A stretch of DNA of 30,181 nucleotides from Acetomicrobium sp. UBA5826 (GTDB lineage Bacteria; Synergistota; Synergistia; Synergistales; Acetomicrobiaceae). Where the stretch lies: the NCBI RefSeq assembly GCF_002433005.1, contig NZ_DJHF01000011.1, positions 1 through 30,181 on the forward strand, in the 5' to 3' direction. Below are positions 1-7,401 of this stretch, piece after piece (position 1 is the stretch's first letter; every line of letters starts with the position of its first letter). The notes beneath the pieces are model-generated. The model was not told the origin of the DNA and ran no database searches. It saw nothing but the letters and a program-made list of their open reading frames with translations. Made by a program: the position numbers and the translations under genes.

Positions 1-10
1 CTACAAAAAC

Positions 11-39
11 TTGACGCGGTCCCCTACGCTTCTTCTACT
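11..39 (+). promoter_or_regulatory. candidate promoter for the EEP-cls-MFS operon
   Basis: A TTGACG -35-like box (11-16) is followed after 17 bases by TCTACT (34-39), a 4/6 match to the -10 consensus. It sits about 115 bases before the first gene of the rightward operon. The window edge prevents checking whether an upstream gene runs into this stretch, so the call is tentative. Confidence 0.35.
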
Positions 40-153
40 TGCATTTGGCGGTTTCTATGGTTAATATACCAAGTGAGGAAAACGTCTACTTTAAATAAAA
101 ACTTTTATTATTTGTCCTTACGGTTTAAAAAGCGGACGAGGAGGAAAAAAAGA

Positions 154-885
154 TTGCGCTTTGTGCTTTATAACATACGCTATGCTACGGGGACAGGTTG
201 GGATTACCATATTCCCTTTCCGTTTTGGGGTAGTTTCAGGAAAACTGAAAAGAATTTTGAAGATATATCGGACTTTTTGATAAAACTTAACCCCGATATA
301 GTTGGCTTGGTAGAATCCGATGGAGGTACGTACAGGCAAAACGGCAAAAGCCAGCCCGTGGAGATGGCATCGAAGATTGGTGGGACGCCGATATTTGGAT
401 GCAAATATCATCCTAAATCCTTTATCACCAAAGCCCCGGTGCTGAAATTGCAGGGCAATGCGGTTGTCTCCAAAATACCGCCGATAAAATCAAATATTAA
501 ATATCTCAGCTTTGGGGTAAAGAGAGCCATGTTGGAAGTGGAATACGATGACTTTGTTCTTTATTTGGTCCATTTGTCCCTCGGGCGCAAGGCGAGAGCA
601 AAACAGTTGGAGGAATTGAGCAGGAAGTGTCTTTCGGCAGACAAGCCCGTTATCCTTGCCGGGGATTGCAATACCTTTGGCGGCGAAGAGGAGCTGGAGC
701 CTTTGATAAGGAAGGTAGGGCTTAAAAACGCCAATGCCGACTGCATGCCGACCTATCCCAGCTCATCGCCTCGAATGTTGCTCGATTTCGTTCTCCATAG
801 CCCCAAGATAAAGGTAACTGACCTTTTAATTCCACGGGTGACGTTTTCTGATCACTTGCCCCTTGTGTGCGATTTTGCCCTTTAG
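154..885 (+). CDS. endonuclease/exonuclease/phosphatase (EEP) family metal-dependent hydrolase
   Basis: This 243-aa protein has the ordered motifs of the EEP (DNase I/sphingomyelinase-like) fold: LYNIR at the start, VGLVES with the metal-binding Glu, GNAVVSK, VHLSLG, AGDCNTF (the GDxN motif) and a final SDHLPLV with the catalytic Asp-His. The family cleaves phosphodiester or phosphate esters with Mg2+; the substrate cannot be read from sequence. The TTG at 154 is chosen because GAGGAGGA (138-145) lies 8 bases before it and the conserved family start (RFVLYNIR) follows immediately. The open frame continues upstream past a GTG at 73 to the window edge, but that part is Lys/Arg-rich and lacks a Shine-Dalgarno. 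It lies 27 bases before cardiolipin synthase, which hints at a phospholipid-related role. No signal peptide is seen. Confidence 0.82.
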   Translation: MRFVLYNIRYATGTGWDYHIPFPFWGSFRKTEKNFEDISDFLIKLNPDIVGLVESDGGTYRQNGKSQPVEMASKIGGTPIFGCKYHPKSFITKAPVLKLQGNAVVSKIPPIKSNIKYLSFGVKRAMLEVEYDDFVLYLVHLSLGRKARAKQLEELSRKCLSADKPVILAGDCNTFGGEEELEPLIRKVGLKNANADCMPTYPSSSPRMLLDFVLHSPKIKVTDLLIPRVTFSDHLPLVCDFAL

Positions 886-912
886 CACGAAAATATTATC
901 GAGGTAAGGGAT

Positions 913-2376
913 ATGCAAGACCTTTCTACCCTGCTTCTTTGGTTGTACAATTTGACCTCATTTTGCATCCGCATAGGAATGCTTTGTTATGTCCCCCTTA
1001 AACACGAACCTCCTACAGCCGTGGCATGGTTGTTGGCCATTAATATATGGCCCTGGGGAGGTTTAATTCTCTATTCCCTTTTCGGTTCGACGGGACTGCC
1101 CAGGGAAAGATTGCGGCGGCGCCAAACATTGCTGTCGGAATTAGGCAATGCACTTCACGATATCAGGGTTAAAGTACTACAGGAAGTTAATGATCCGGTC
1201 TTAAGGGATCAACAAAAGAGAATCAGCTATATGGCCTATAAAATGGTCGATATGAGTCCGGTAGCCGGCAATAAGATGGAATTGTTGGCCGATTTCGAGG
1301 AATATTTGGACAGGTTGTGTCAGGATATAGATGAGGCCGAAAGATACGTATATCTCCTTTATTACATATTTTCATACGACAAGATGACGAAAAAACTCTT
1401 TAATTCGTTGGAAAGTGCAGCCAGACGAGGGGTTGAATGTCGTATCCTCGTTGATTCTGTCGGAGCGAAGGAATTTTTACGACAACACACGTATTTACTG
1501 CGAAGCAGCGGCGTCAAAATTGCCGAGGCTTTACCCTTAAGGTTTCTGAGAAGGACTTCTTTTACTGCAAGATATGACATAAGAAATCACAGGAAAATTG
1601 CAATAATCGACGGAAAAGTTGCTTATACCGGTTCTCACAACATCATCGAGCCCTCCTACAATAGAAAAGCCGGGGGACGTCAGTGGCGCGACCTTTCTGT
1701 GAGGCTAACCGGACCTGTGGTGATTCAGCTTTTAGCAGTATGTTATGAAGACTGGTATGTTGAAACTCATGAAGATGTGCCTCTGGATAAAATATTGTAT
1801 TTTCTTCCCAGGCTGAATAAAGAGGGAAATGCTATCGTCCAGACTGTGCCTAGCGGTCCGTCGATGCAGCTGCAAAATTATCAAAGGTTGTTGGTTTTAG
1901 CTTTACTGAACGCGGAAAGACGGGTCACTATAACAACTCCCTATTTTATACCCGACAGCGAAACCATGCGCGCCATAGAAACGGCACGCATCATGGGTGT
2001 AGAAGTGAGGTTAATTGTGCCCGAGAGAGCCGATAAGCTCATAGTGGGCAGCGTCGCCAGGGCCTACTTCTCTCCCCTCCTTGAAATGGGAGTCAAAATT
2101 TACCAATATAAAGGAGATATATTACATGCCAAGACCGTTACAGTAGACGATGGCTTGGCCTTTCTTGGGACAAGCAACTTTGACATTCGTTCATTCGCTT
2201 TGGATTTCGAGGTAGATTTGATTTTTTACAGCCAAGAGGAGATAAATTGCATTCTCGGGGCGCAGGAGGCCTATATGGCCCGATCCAAACTATTACACCC
2301 CAACGAATGGGAAAAAAGGCCGGCTCTGGAACGCGTGGTTTATGGAATTACCAAGCTGTTCAGTCCTTTGTTTTAA
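913..2376 (+). CDS. cls: cardiolipin synthase (phospholipase D family)
   Basis: The 487-aa product matches the usual ClsA layout and length. A hydrophobic N-terminal hairpin (about residues 10-60) anchors it in the membrane, followed by two phospholipase D catalytic motifs of the HxKx4D type: NHRKIAIIDG near residue 225 and LHAKTVTVDDG near residue 405, each followed by the GS/GT-x-N signature (TGSHN, GTSNFDIRS). The enzyme joins two phosphatidylglycerols, releasing glycerol, to make cardiolipin at the inner membrane. The ATG is preceded by GAGGTAAGG. The gene lies between the EEP hydrolase and the MFS exporter with gaps of about 25 bases, so the three are probably co-transcribed. Confidence 0.93.
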   Translation: MQDLSTLLLWLYNLTSFCIRIGMLCYVPLKHEPPTAVAWLLAINIWPWGGLILYSLFGSTGLPRERLRRRQTLLSELGNALHDIRVKVLQEVNDPVLRDQQKRISYMAYKMVDMSPVAGNKMELLADFEEYLDRLCQDIDEAERYVYLLYYIFSYDKMTKKLFNSLESAARRGVECRILVDSVGAKEFLRQHTYLLRSSGVKIAEALPLRFLRRTSFTARYDIRNHRKIAIIDGKVAYTGSHNIIEPSYNRKAGGRQWRDLSVRLTGPVVIQLLAVCYEDWYVETHEDVPLDKILYFLPRLNKEGNAIVQTVPSGPSMQLQNYQRLLVLALLNAERRVTITTPYFIPDSETMRAIETARIMGVEVRLIVPERADKLIVGSVARAYFSPLLEMGVKIYQYKGDILHAKTVTVDDGLAFLGTSNFDIRSFALDFEVDLIFYSQEEINCILGAQEAYMARSKLLHPNEWEKRPALERVVYGITKLFSPLF

Positions 2377-2400
2377 TTTCTGCTGTGAGGAGTATTTGCC

Positions 2401-3783
2401 TTGACGGATAAGTCATTTAAAAGAACAGTGCTTTTTGTCTCGGCAGCGGCCTCGTTCCTGGGGCCTTTTATGATATCGACGGTAAACATAGCTTTGCCGG
2501 TCATAGGTATTTATTTCAAAGCTGACGCTGCAGATCTGGGTTGGGTCGCAACCTCTTACATGCTTGCAACGGCAGCTGCCTTAGTCCCCGTGGGAAGGGC
2601 TGCCGACATAATCGGAAGAAGGAAGATCTTTTTGTTGGGCGCTGCGCTTTTGGCAATCTTCAACTTTCTTGCATTGTTTTCCATGAATTTGACTTTCCTT
2701 ATTCTCTGTCGTCTGCTGCAGGGAATAGGCGGTGCAATGATTGTTACGACATCGGTTGCCATACTTGCTTCCATTTTTCCGCCAGGAGAGAGAGGAAGGG
2801 CTATGGGCATCAATACGGCAGCGACGTATTTGGGATTATCGATGGGGCCCTTCTGCGGCGGGATTTTAGTCCAAAACTTCGGGTGGAAAAGTATCTTCGT
2901 TTCAACGGGTGTTTTCAGCTTATTTGTTTTTTATATGATACTTCGTTATATTAAAAGAGAATGGAGGGTCGCCAAAGATGAGCCCTTCGATATATTGGGC
3001 AGCGCTTTATATGTCATCTTTTTGTTGTCATTTATGTATGGCATTTTTCTCGTACCTCAGTTTAAAAGCCTTTATTTCATTTCGGCCGGTATCGTAATCG
3101 CCCTTCTGTTTCTAAGGCATCAATGGATTGTTCCTAATCCTGTATTCAATATAAAGCTATTTCTCGGGAATAGGAGTTTTGCTTTTTCTAATTTAGCTGC
3201 CTTAATAAATTACGCGGCAACGGCATCGGTTGCCTTTCTGTTGAGCCTCTATTTGCAATATGTCAAGGGTATGTCTCCACAGTTGGCAGGGTCCGTTTTG
3301 GTGATACAGCCGGCCATCCAAGCCGGTTTTTCTCCCTTCGCAGGACGCATGTCGGATAACGTCGAGCCGAGGTACATCGCTTCTGCGGGCATGGCCCTTA
3401 CGGCGTTGGGCCTCTTTTTCTTGTCGCGATTAAGCCTTGCCACATCCTTTTTTCATTTGATGATTTTTGCCCTCTGTTTTTTGGGTTTTGGTTTTGCCCT
3501 TTTTTCGTCACCTAATGTTAATGCCATAATGAGTTCCGTCACAAACGAATATTACGGAGCTGCCTCAAGCACTTTAGCCACCATGCGACTGCTCGGTCAA
3601 ACGATGAGCCTCGCCTTGGCCACGGCAATATTTTCCGTAAAGCTCGAAAAAGCACAAATAGCTGCAAACCTCGATCTATTCTTGGGAAGCGTTAATCTAG
3701 CGTTTTTTATCTCGGCTATTACCTGTTTGGCAGGTATTTACTTTTCTTACGTCAGGGGCAAGATACATATCGATAAAACTTAA
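2401..3783 (+). CDS. MFS drug/metabolite exporter, DHA2 (EmrB/QacA)-like
   Basis: A 460-aa integral membrane protein with many hydrophobic segments, probably 14 helices as in the DHA2 subfamily. The MFS motif A is visible after helix 2 (GRAADIIGRRK, about residues 65-75), and the helix 5 motif C region reads GLSMGPFCGG (about 145-155). Such proteins export drugs or metabolites by proton antiport; the substrate is unknown. The TTG start at 2401 has GAGGAG about 8 bases upstream. It is last in the three-gene rightward operon, with an inverted repeat downstream between convergent genes. Confidence 0.87.
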   Translation: MTDKSFKRTVLFVSAAASFLGPFMISTVNIALPVIGIYFKADAADLGWVATSYMLATAAALVPVGRAADIIGRRKIFLLGAALLAIFNFLALFSMNLTFLILCRLLQGIGGAMIVTTSVAILASIFPPGERGRAMGINTAATYLGLSMGPFCGGILVQNFGWKSIFVSTGVFSLFVFYMILRYIKREWRVAKDEPFDILGSALYVIFLLSFMYGIFLVPQFKSLYFISAGIVIALLFLRHQWIVPNPVFNIKLFLGNRSFAFSNLAALINYAATASVAFLLSLYLQYVKGMSPQLAGSVLVIQPAIQAGFSPFAGRMSDNVEPRYIASAGMALTALGLFFLSRLSLATSFFHLMIFALCFLGFGFALFSSPNVNAIMSSVTNEYYGAASSTLATMRLLGQTMSLALATAIFSVKLEKAQIAANLDLFLGSVNLAFFISAITCLAGIYFSYVRGKIHIDKT

Positions 3784-3817
3784 GACGATCTCGTTCAGAA
3801 GCCCACGTTATATTGCT

Positions 3818-3871
3818 GCAAATGCCAGCCTCCTTGTAAATCGTCATTCATTTATGGAGTCTGGCATTTGC
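3818..3871. repeat. inverted repeat between convergent genes
   Basis: GCAAATGCCAG (3818-3828) and its exact reverse complement CTGGCATTTGC (3861-3871) flank a 32-base loop. The pair lies between the rightward exporter and the leftward His-rich gene. There is no T-run on either side, so it is not a standard intrinsic terminator; it could be a bidirectional RNA-stabilising hairpin or a protein site. Confidence 0.5.
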
Positions 3872-3897
3872 GATGATAAGCGATACGGCTAAACCGA

Positions 3898-4161
3898 TTA
3901 ACCCCAGACCTTCTTCTCGCTTTCCTGCAGAGCCTCATAAAGGAAGGAGATCGTTTTTTGTTTTAATCGCAAAGCTTCCATCAGCTTGTTTTTAATAACC
4001 TCGTCTTCGATCATATGCCAAGTACCGGCAAGTCCGCTCATGGAATCGAGTTCGTCCGCCAGGGTTTCTCTGAGTAATTCCGCTATCTCTAAAGGATCAT
4101 CCACATGGGAATGATGATGCTCATGTTCAAAATCTCCCTCGGAAGTGACAACTTTACACAT
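3898..4161 (-). CDS. small His-rich conserved-looking protein, function unknown
   Basis: I do not recognise this 87-aa soluble protein. It opens with MCKVVTSEGDF, then a short acidic/His-rich patch (EHEHHHSHVDD, residues 12-22) that could bind Zn, Ni or Co, and continues as a predicted all-helical segment with a Leu/Glu pattern (about residues 24-85). The start at 4161 is chosen because AAGGAGAGG lies 7-8 bases upstream; an upstream in-frame ATG at 4197 would put that Shine-Dalgarno inside the gene. A promoter-like TTGACT/TAACAT pair lies just upstream. It is transcribed alone, divergent from the LUD gene. Confidence 0.7.
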   Translation of the reverse strand: MCKVVTSEGDFEHEHHHSHVDDPLEIAELLRETLADELDSMSGLAGTWHMIEDEVIKNKLMEALRLKQKTISFLYEALQESEKKVWG

Positions 4162-4200
4162 CAATATCCTCTCCTTCATTAAGAAATAATTCGCCAATTA

Positions 4201-4228
4201 ATGTTATCATTTTAATGGTAGGAGTCAA
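4201..4228 (-). promoter_or_regulatory. candidate promoter of the His-rich protein gene
   Basis: Reading leftward, TTGACT (4228-4223) is followed after 16 bases by TAACAT (4206-4201), about 40 bases upstream of the chosen ATG. The -35 is 5/6 and the -10 is 4/6 relative to consensus, with a slightly short spacer. Confidence 0.5.
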
Positions 4229-4271
4229 GCTGAAGTAATTTTATTCACAAAATATAGAGGAGGGATATTGC

Positions 4272-4925
4272 ATGGCCGATTGGGAAAGGTTCAGAAAAAA
4301 TCATTATGACCTTTTGGGTAACGCTATGGTGAAAAACTTAGAGAAAAAAGGCTATAAGGCCCTATATGTGGCAACGGCCGATGAAGCCAAGGATTCGGTG
4401 CTGGAATTGATACCCGAAGGTGCCAGCGTGGGCATTCCGGGAAGCGTGACGATAAGGGAGTTGGGCCTGCTTGAAGAGTTGGAAAAAAGAGGCAACCAGG
4501 TTGTCCACCACTGGGATCCGAACCTTGCGGGAAGGGAGAGATTAAATAGGCTTCGTGATGAGCTTTTGTGCGACGTATTTTTGACGAGCGCCAATGCTAT
4601 CACCATTGACGGGACTATCGTTAACATCGACGGAAACGGCAACAGGGTTGCCGGAATGGCATGGGCCATGGGGAAGATAATATATGTCATCGGAATGAAT
4701 AAAGTTTGCCCCGGTGATGTAGATGCGGCTATAGCACGCGTTAAAAACTTCGCTACTCCGCCTAACGCAATGCGACTTAATATCAAAACGCCCTGCGCCT
4801 CCCTTGGCTATTGTGTGGACTGCGATTCGCCCGAGCGGGTTTGCCGTGCCATGCTCGTGCTGGAAAGGGCACCTTCCGGGCGGGAATGTCATGTAATTTT
4901 AGTGGGCGAGACGCTGGGGTTTTAG
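4272..4925 (+). CDS. LUD domain (LutC/YkgG-like, DUF162) protein
   Basis: The 217-aa protein has the LUD fold signature: an N-terminal helical region with KNLEKKGYKALYVATADEA, then GASVGIPGSVTIRELG, LLCDVFLTSANAITIDGT, and VNIDGNGNRVAGM near residues 115-130. In the LutABC system LUD proteins take part in L-lactate oxidation, but stand-alone LUD proteins are common in anaerobes and their reaction is not settled. The C-terminal half has a cysteine cluster (CASLGYCVDCDSPERVC) that might hold metal or a disulfide. GAGGAGG lies 9 bases before the ATG. No LutA or LutB gene is nearby. It has its own terminator. Confidence 0.85.
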   Translation: MADWERFRKNHYDLLGNAMVKNLEKKGYKALYVATADEAKDSVLELIPEGASVGIPGSVTIRELGLLEELEKRGNQVVHHWDPNLAGRERLNRLRDELLCDVFLTSANAITIDGTIVNIDGNGNRVAGMAWAMGKIIYVIGMNKVCPGDVDAAIARVKNFATPPNAMRLNIKTPCASLGYCVDCDSPERVCRAMLVLERAPSGRECHVILVGETLGF

Positions 4926-4933
4926 TATACACG

Positions 4934-4972
4934 ACAGGTCGGGCGATTATATCGATACCCGACCTGTTTTTT
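4934..4972 (+). terminator. intrinsic terminator of the LUD gene
   Basis: ACAGGTCGGG (4934-4943) pairs perfectly with CCCGACCTGT (4958-4967) around a 14-base loop, and the right arm runs into a T-tract (4966-4972). It lies 9 bases after the stop codon, a textbook rho-independent terminator. Confidence 0.9.
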
Positions 4973-5100
4973 AAGATTCGTAAGGCAACGGCTATCAAGA
5001 CCGTCATGGATGAGCTCAAAAGAAACCTGGATGTTGTAGATGCATGTCTTGGATTGTGTGAAGGAGGGATCGTTCAACCGCTTTTAGAATCGCATATAAG

Positions 5101-6249
5101 TTAACATCTATGTTGTTTTATAGTTTTTATTACTTTGTTTATATCTATGCCTTCTCTGACATTGCCGTCTCGTCCCACCACAGTTGTGGCCTTTAAAATG
5201 GAGTTCACCGCCGCTTCTTCGACAGCTTCGACCGTTGCCAGAAACAGCGGCGAAAGGGCCTCATTGGTTACCGTAGTGCCTCGTAGGGTCAGTTTGTCGG
5301 TCTCGTGGGGAACGGTATGGGCTGTTGAAAAGGCTATAAAGAAGTCTCCGGACCCGTTGCTTCCGTAAAATCCCATCCGGGAAAGTCCTAAAACTGCCCG
5401 TTTTGCAACGCGCATCAGCCCTCTGTGAAATAGGGGCGCATCCGTGGCTATGACGACCATGACGGATCCGCCAAGCTCTTTTTCAAAGAGAGGACCGCAA
5501 ATTCGCTGATTTGTATTTTCAGAGTAAGGAAGATGGCCCAACTTTCTTCCGACAGGAGCTCCGTCGATTGTCAGGGCACCGTCAAAGTTTGTAAGCGCCA
5601 AAGCCCCAATCGTATAGCTGCCCAATTCGGGAGGAAGAAGACGGGACGACGTCCCGATTCCGCCCTTCCATCCCGTACAGGAGCTCCCCGTTCCGGCACC
5701 GACTGCACCCTCCTTTACAGGCCCTGACTGTGCAGTGGTTAAGGCTTCAAAGACGTGTTCCTTCTTTACATGGCGTCCTTGGATGTCGTTTAAAAATCCG
5801 TCGTTTATCTCTCCTACAACCGGATTGACCGTGCAGGTTTGAATGCCGATCTCTGGATTTTGCGTTATCATCCAATCTATGAGCGCATCCGCCACAAGCG
5901 GGACGTTCAAAGTATTAGTAAGAAGTATCGGTGTCTCCAGATTTCCTACCTCGTTTATCTGATGTAATCCCGTTGATTTTCCGAAGCCGTTAAAGACGAA
6001 AGCTGCAGCCGGTAGCTTTTCCTTGAAAATATTGCCCTCGTGAGGAACGATAGCAGTTACTCCTGTCCGTACGGGTCCCTTTCCCGGCTTTAAGGCTCCT
6101 TCGCCCTCAATCAAAGTGCAATGTCCCACCTTAACTCCGTTTACGTCGGTAATAGCGTTGTATTTCCCAGGAGGAAATACTCCGATATTTATGTTAATGT
6201 CTCTAGCTCTTGGGCGTTCTTGTATATTTTTATCAGTTATTTTCTCCAA
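5101..6249 (-). CDS. P1 family peptidase (DmpA-like L-aminopeptidase/D-esterase, S58)
   Basis: The 382-aa protein matches the P1/DmpA family: ITDVNGVKVGHCT near residues 33-45, TGVTAIVPH at 62-70, FNGFGKSTG at 86-94, and the glycine-rich segment GAVGAGTGSSCTGWKGGIGT ending at residue 200. Family members are N-terminal nucleophile hydrolases that cut themselves just before a Ser/Thr in this GIG-T/S-SR segment; here that would be Thr200 or Ser201. They release N-terminal residues from small peptides, D-amino-acid amides or beta-peptides. The TTG at 6249 is used because AAGGAG lies 8 bases upstream. It follows the DMT permease on the same strand by about 100 bases, so peptide degradation plus efflux or uptake is possible. 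Confidence 0.88.
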   Translation of the reverse strand: MEKITDKNIQERPRARDININIGVFPPGKYNAITDVNGVKVGHCTLIEGEGALKPGKGPVRTGVTAIVPHEGNIFKEKLPAAAFVFNGFGKSTGLHQINEVGNLETPILLTNTLNVPLVADALIDWMITQNPEIGIQTCTVNPVVGEINDGFLNDIQGRHVKKEHVFEALTTAQSGPVKEGAVGAGTGSSCTGWKGGIGTSSRLLPPELGSYTIGALALTNFDGALTIDGAPVGRKLGHLPYSENTNQRICGPLFEKELGGSVMVVIATDAPLFHRGLMRVAKRAVLGLSRMGFYGSNGSGDFFIAFSTAHTVPHETDKLTLRGTTVTNEALSPLFLATVEAVEEAAVNSILKATTVVGRDGNVREGIDINKVIKTIKQHRC

Positions 6250-6348
6250 AGTAATTTCTCCTTAAGAATTATTATATCCCGGCACGACTTGAAATAGCGC
6301 CAATTCTCTGCCTACACTCGTACATGATCTTTTCCTCGTCCAATGTCT

Positions 6349-7314
6349 TTACTGCTTTGAGTTAGATATACGAGTGCTGTTTTGTTCGGGAGCATCTTCA
6401 TTAATTCTGGCATTAGATGGGCGGACAAACCTCTTTAGAATAAAAGCCTCAAGTTCGGTGATTACGACCCCGGTAAATACGATCATTCCGCCCAGGACGA
6501 CCTGTGCGTTTACTAGCTCTTCGCCAATGAAAACTGCGAATGCGTAGCCGGAAGGGCTTTCCAGGGAAAGCAACACGGCTGCGTGCACCTCGGGGCTATA
6601 TCTTTGGGCGATGGTCTGCATTAAAAAGGGAATTACAGTGACAAATAAGACTACGTAAAAAATGCCCAACCAGGCTTTGAGCGGAACTGCTTGAAAGGAG
6701 GGAAAGGGTTCGATAAAAGACGCTGAAGCCGTCAGGATTACGCTTGCCGAAGCCATCTGAAGGAGCGTCAATGCTGCGGGATCTATTCTTCGGCTGAGGT
6801 TGCCCACGAAAAGAACGTGGAGCGCGCACCCCAGCGCAAGCAGCAGAGAAAGCGCGTCTCCTAAGTTAAAACTCATTCCGGGAGTAAATCCCATCACTAG
6901 AAGTCCGGCAGTTGCAAGAACTGCTCCAACTGTAGCGACAGGCGACGGCATTTTACTGTAAAATAGTGCGTACAATATGGGTACCATCACGATATAGCTA
7001 CCTGTTATGAAAGATTGTTTCCCGGGGGTTGTAAAGAGCAGTCCGATGATGTGAGCCACAAAGGTACCTGCCAGTAAAGCTCCCAAGAGACACCCTAAAA
7101 TGATATCTTGCTTGTTTAAAAGGGATAATCTTGAGTGAAAGAGCAAATAAAGAATACCTGCAGTCAGAAGAAAGCGAACCGACAGCAGCCAAAGGGGCGA
7201 TATAAAACCAAGTAACCAGTTTGTCGTTCCAAAGCCGGACCCCCAAAGTATGGCCGTAATCAAAAGCGCCATATCCGCTAAAATTACGGTTTTTCTGCTG
7301 TTTGTCGCCGTCAT
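6349..7314 (-). CDS. EamA/DMT superfamily permease
   Basis: A 321-aa protein with about ten hydrophobic segments in two repeats. The first repeat opens with ILADMALLITAILWGSGFG and the second with LGDALSLLLALGCALHVLF; both match the EamA repeat pattern, and the family's conserved glutamate region near helix 9 appears as LSLESPSGYAFAVFIGEEL. DMT proteins export amino acids or other small metabolites; the substrate cannot be named. The ATG at 7314 has GGAG about 7 bases upstream. A TATAAT box lies 43 bases upstream. The C-terminus is polar and ends in an Asn/Ser-rich tail. Confidence 0.87.
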   Translation of the reverse strand: MTATNSRKTVILADMALLITAILWGSGFGTTNWLLGFISPLWLLSVRFLLTAGILYLLFHSRLSLLNKQDIILGCLLGALLAGTFVAHIIGLLFTTPGKQSFITGSYIVMVPILYALFYSKMPSPVATVGAVLATAGLLVMGFTPGMSFNLGDALSLLLALGCALHVLFVGNLSRRIDPAALTLLQMASASVILTASASFIEPFPSFQAVPLKAWLGIFYVVLFVTVIPFLMQTIAQRYSPEVHAAVLLSLESPSGYAFAVFIGEELVNAQVVLGGMIVFTGVVITELEAFILKRFVRPSNARINEDAPEQNSTRISNSKQ

Positions 7315-7357
7315 CTTATTTCTCCAAAGGTCTCTTTATTTCGTACACTGCATATTC

Positions 7358-7386
7358 ATTATACATCATTATCTGTGTAAGGGTAA
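7358..7386 (-). promoter_or_regulatory. candidate promoter of the DMT permease
   Basis: A perfect TATAAT (7363-7358, reading leftward) lies 17 bases after TTACCC (7386-7381), a weak -35. It is 43 bases before the permease ATG in the gap after trkH, so the permease can be expressed separately from trkAH. Confidence 0.5.
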
Positions 7387-7401
7387 AAAAGGATACATAG
7401 G

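Noticed and set aside
4352..4892. Long leftward ORFs opposite the LUD gene
   Set aside because: They are opposite-strand shadows: no ribosome sites and no recognisable motifs, while the + frame has clear family motifs.
5007..5104. Small rightward ORF (MDELKRNLDVVDACLGL...) after the LUD terminator
   Set aside because: Protein-like composition, but no Shine-Dalgarno, it lies beyond a terminator and overlaps the P1 peptidase end; it might be a gene remnant, but I cannot support it.
6272..6325. 17-codon leftward ORF between the DMT permease and P1 peptidase
   Set aside because: A GAGGAAA precedes the ATG, but the ORF is too short and has no leader-peptide features.
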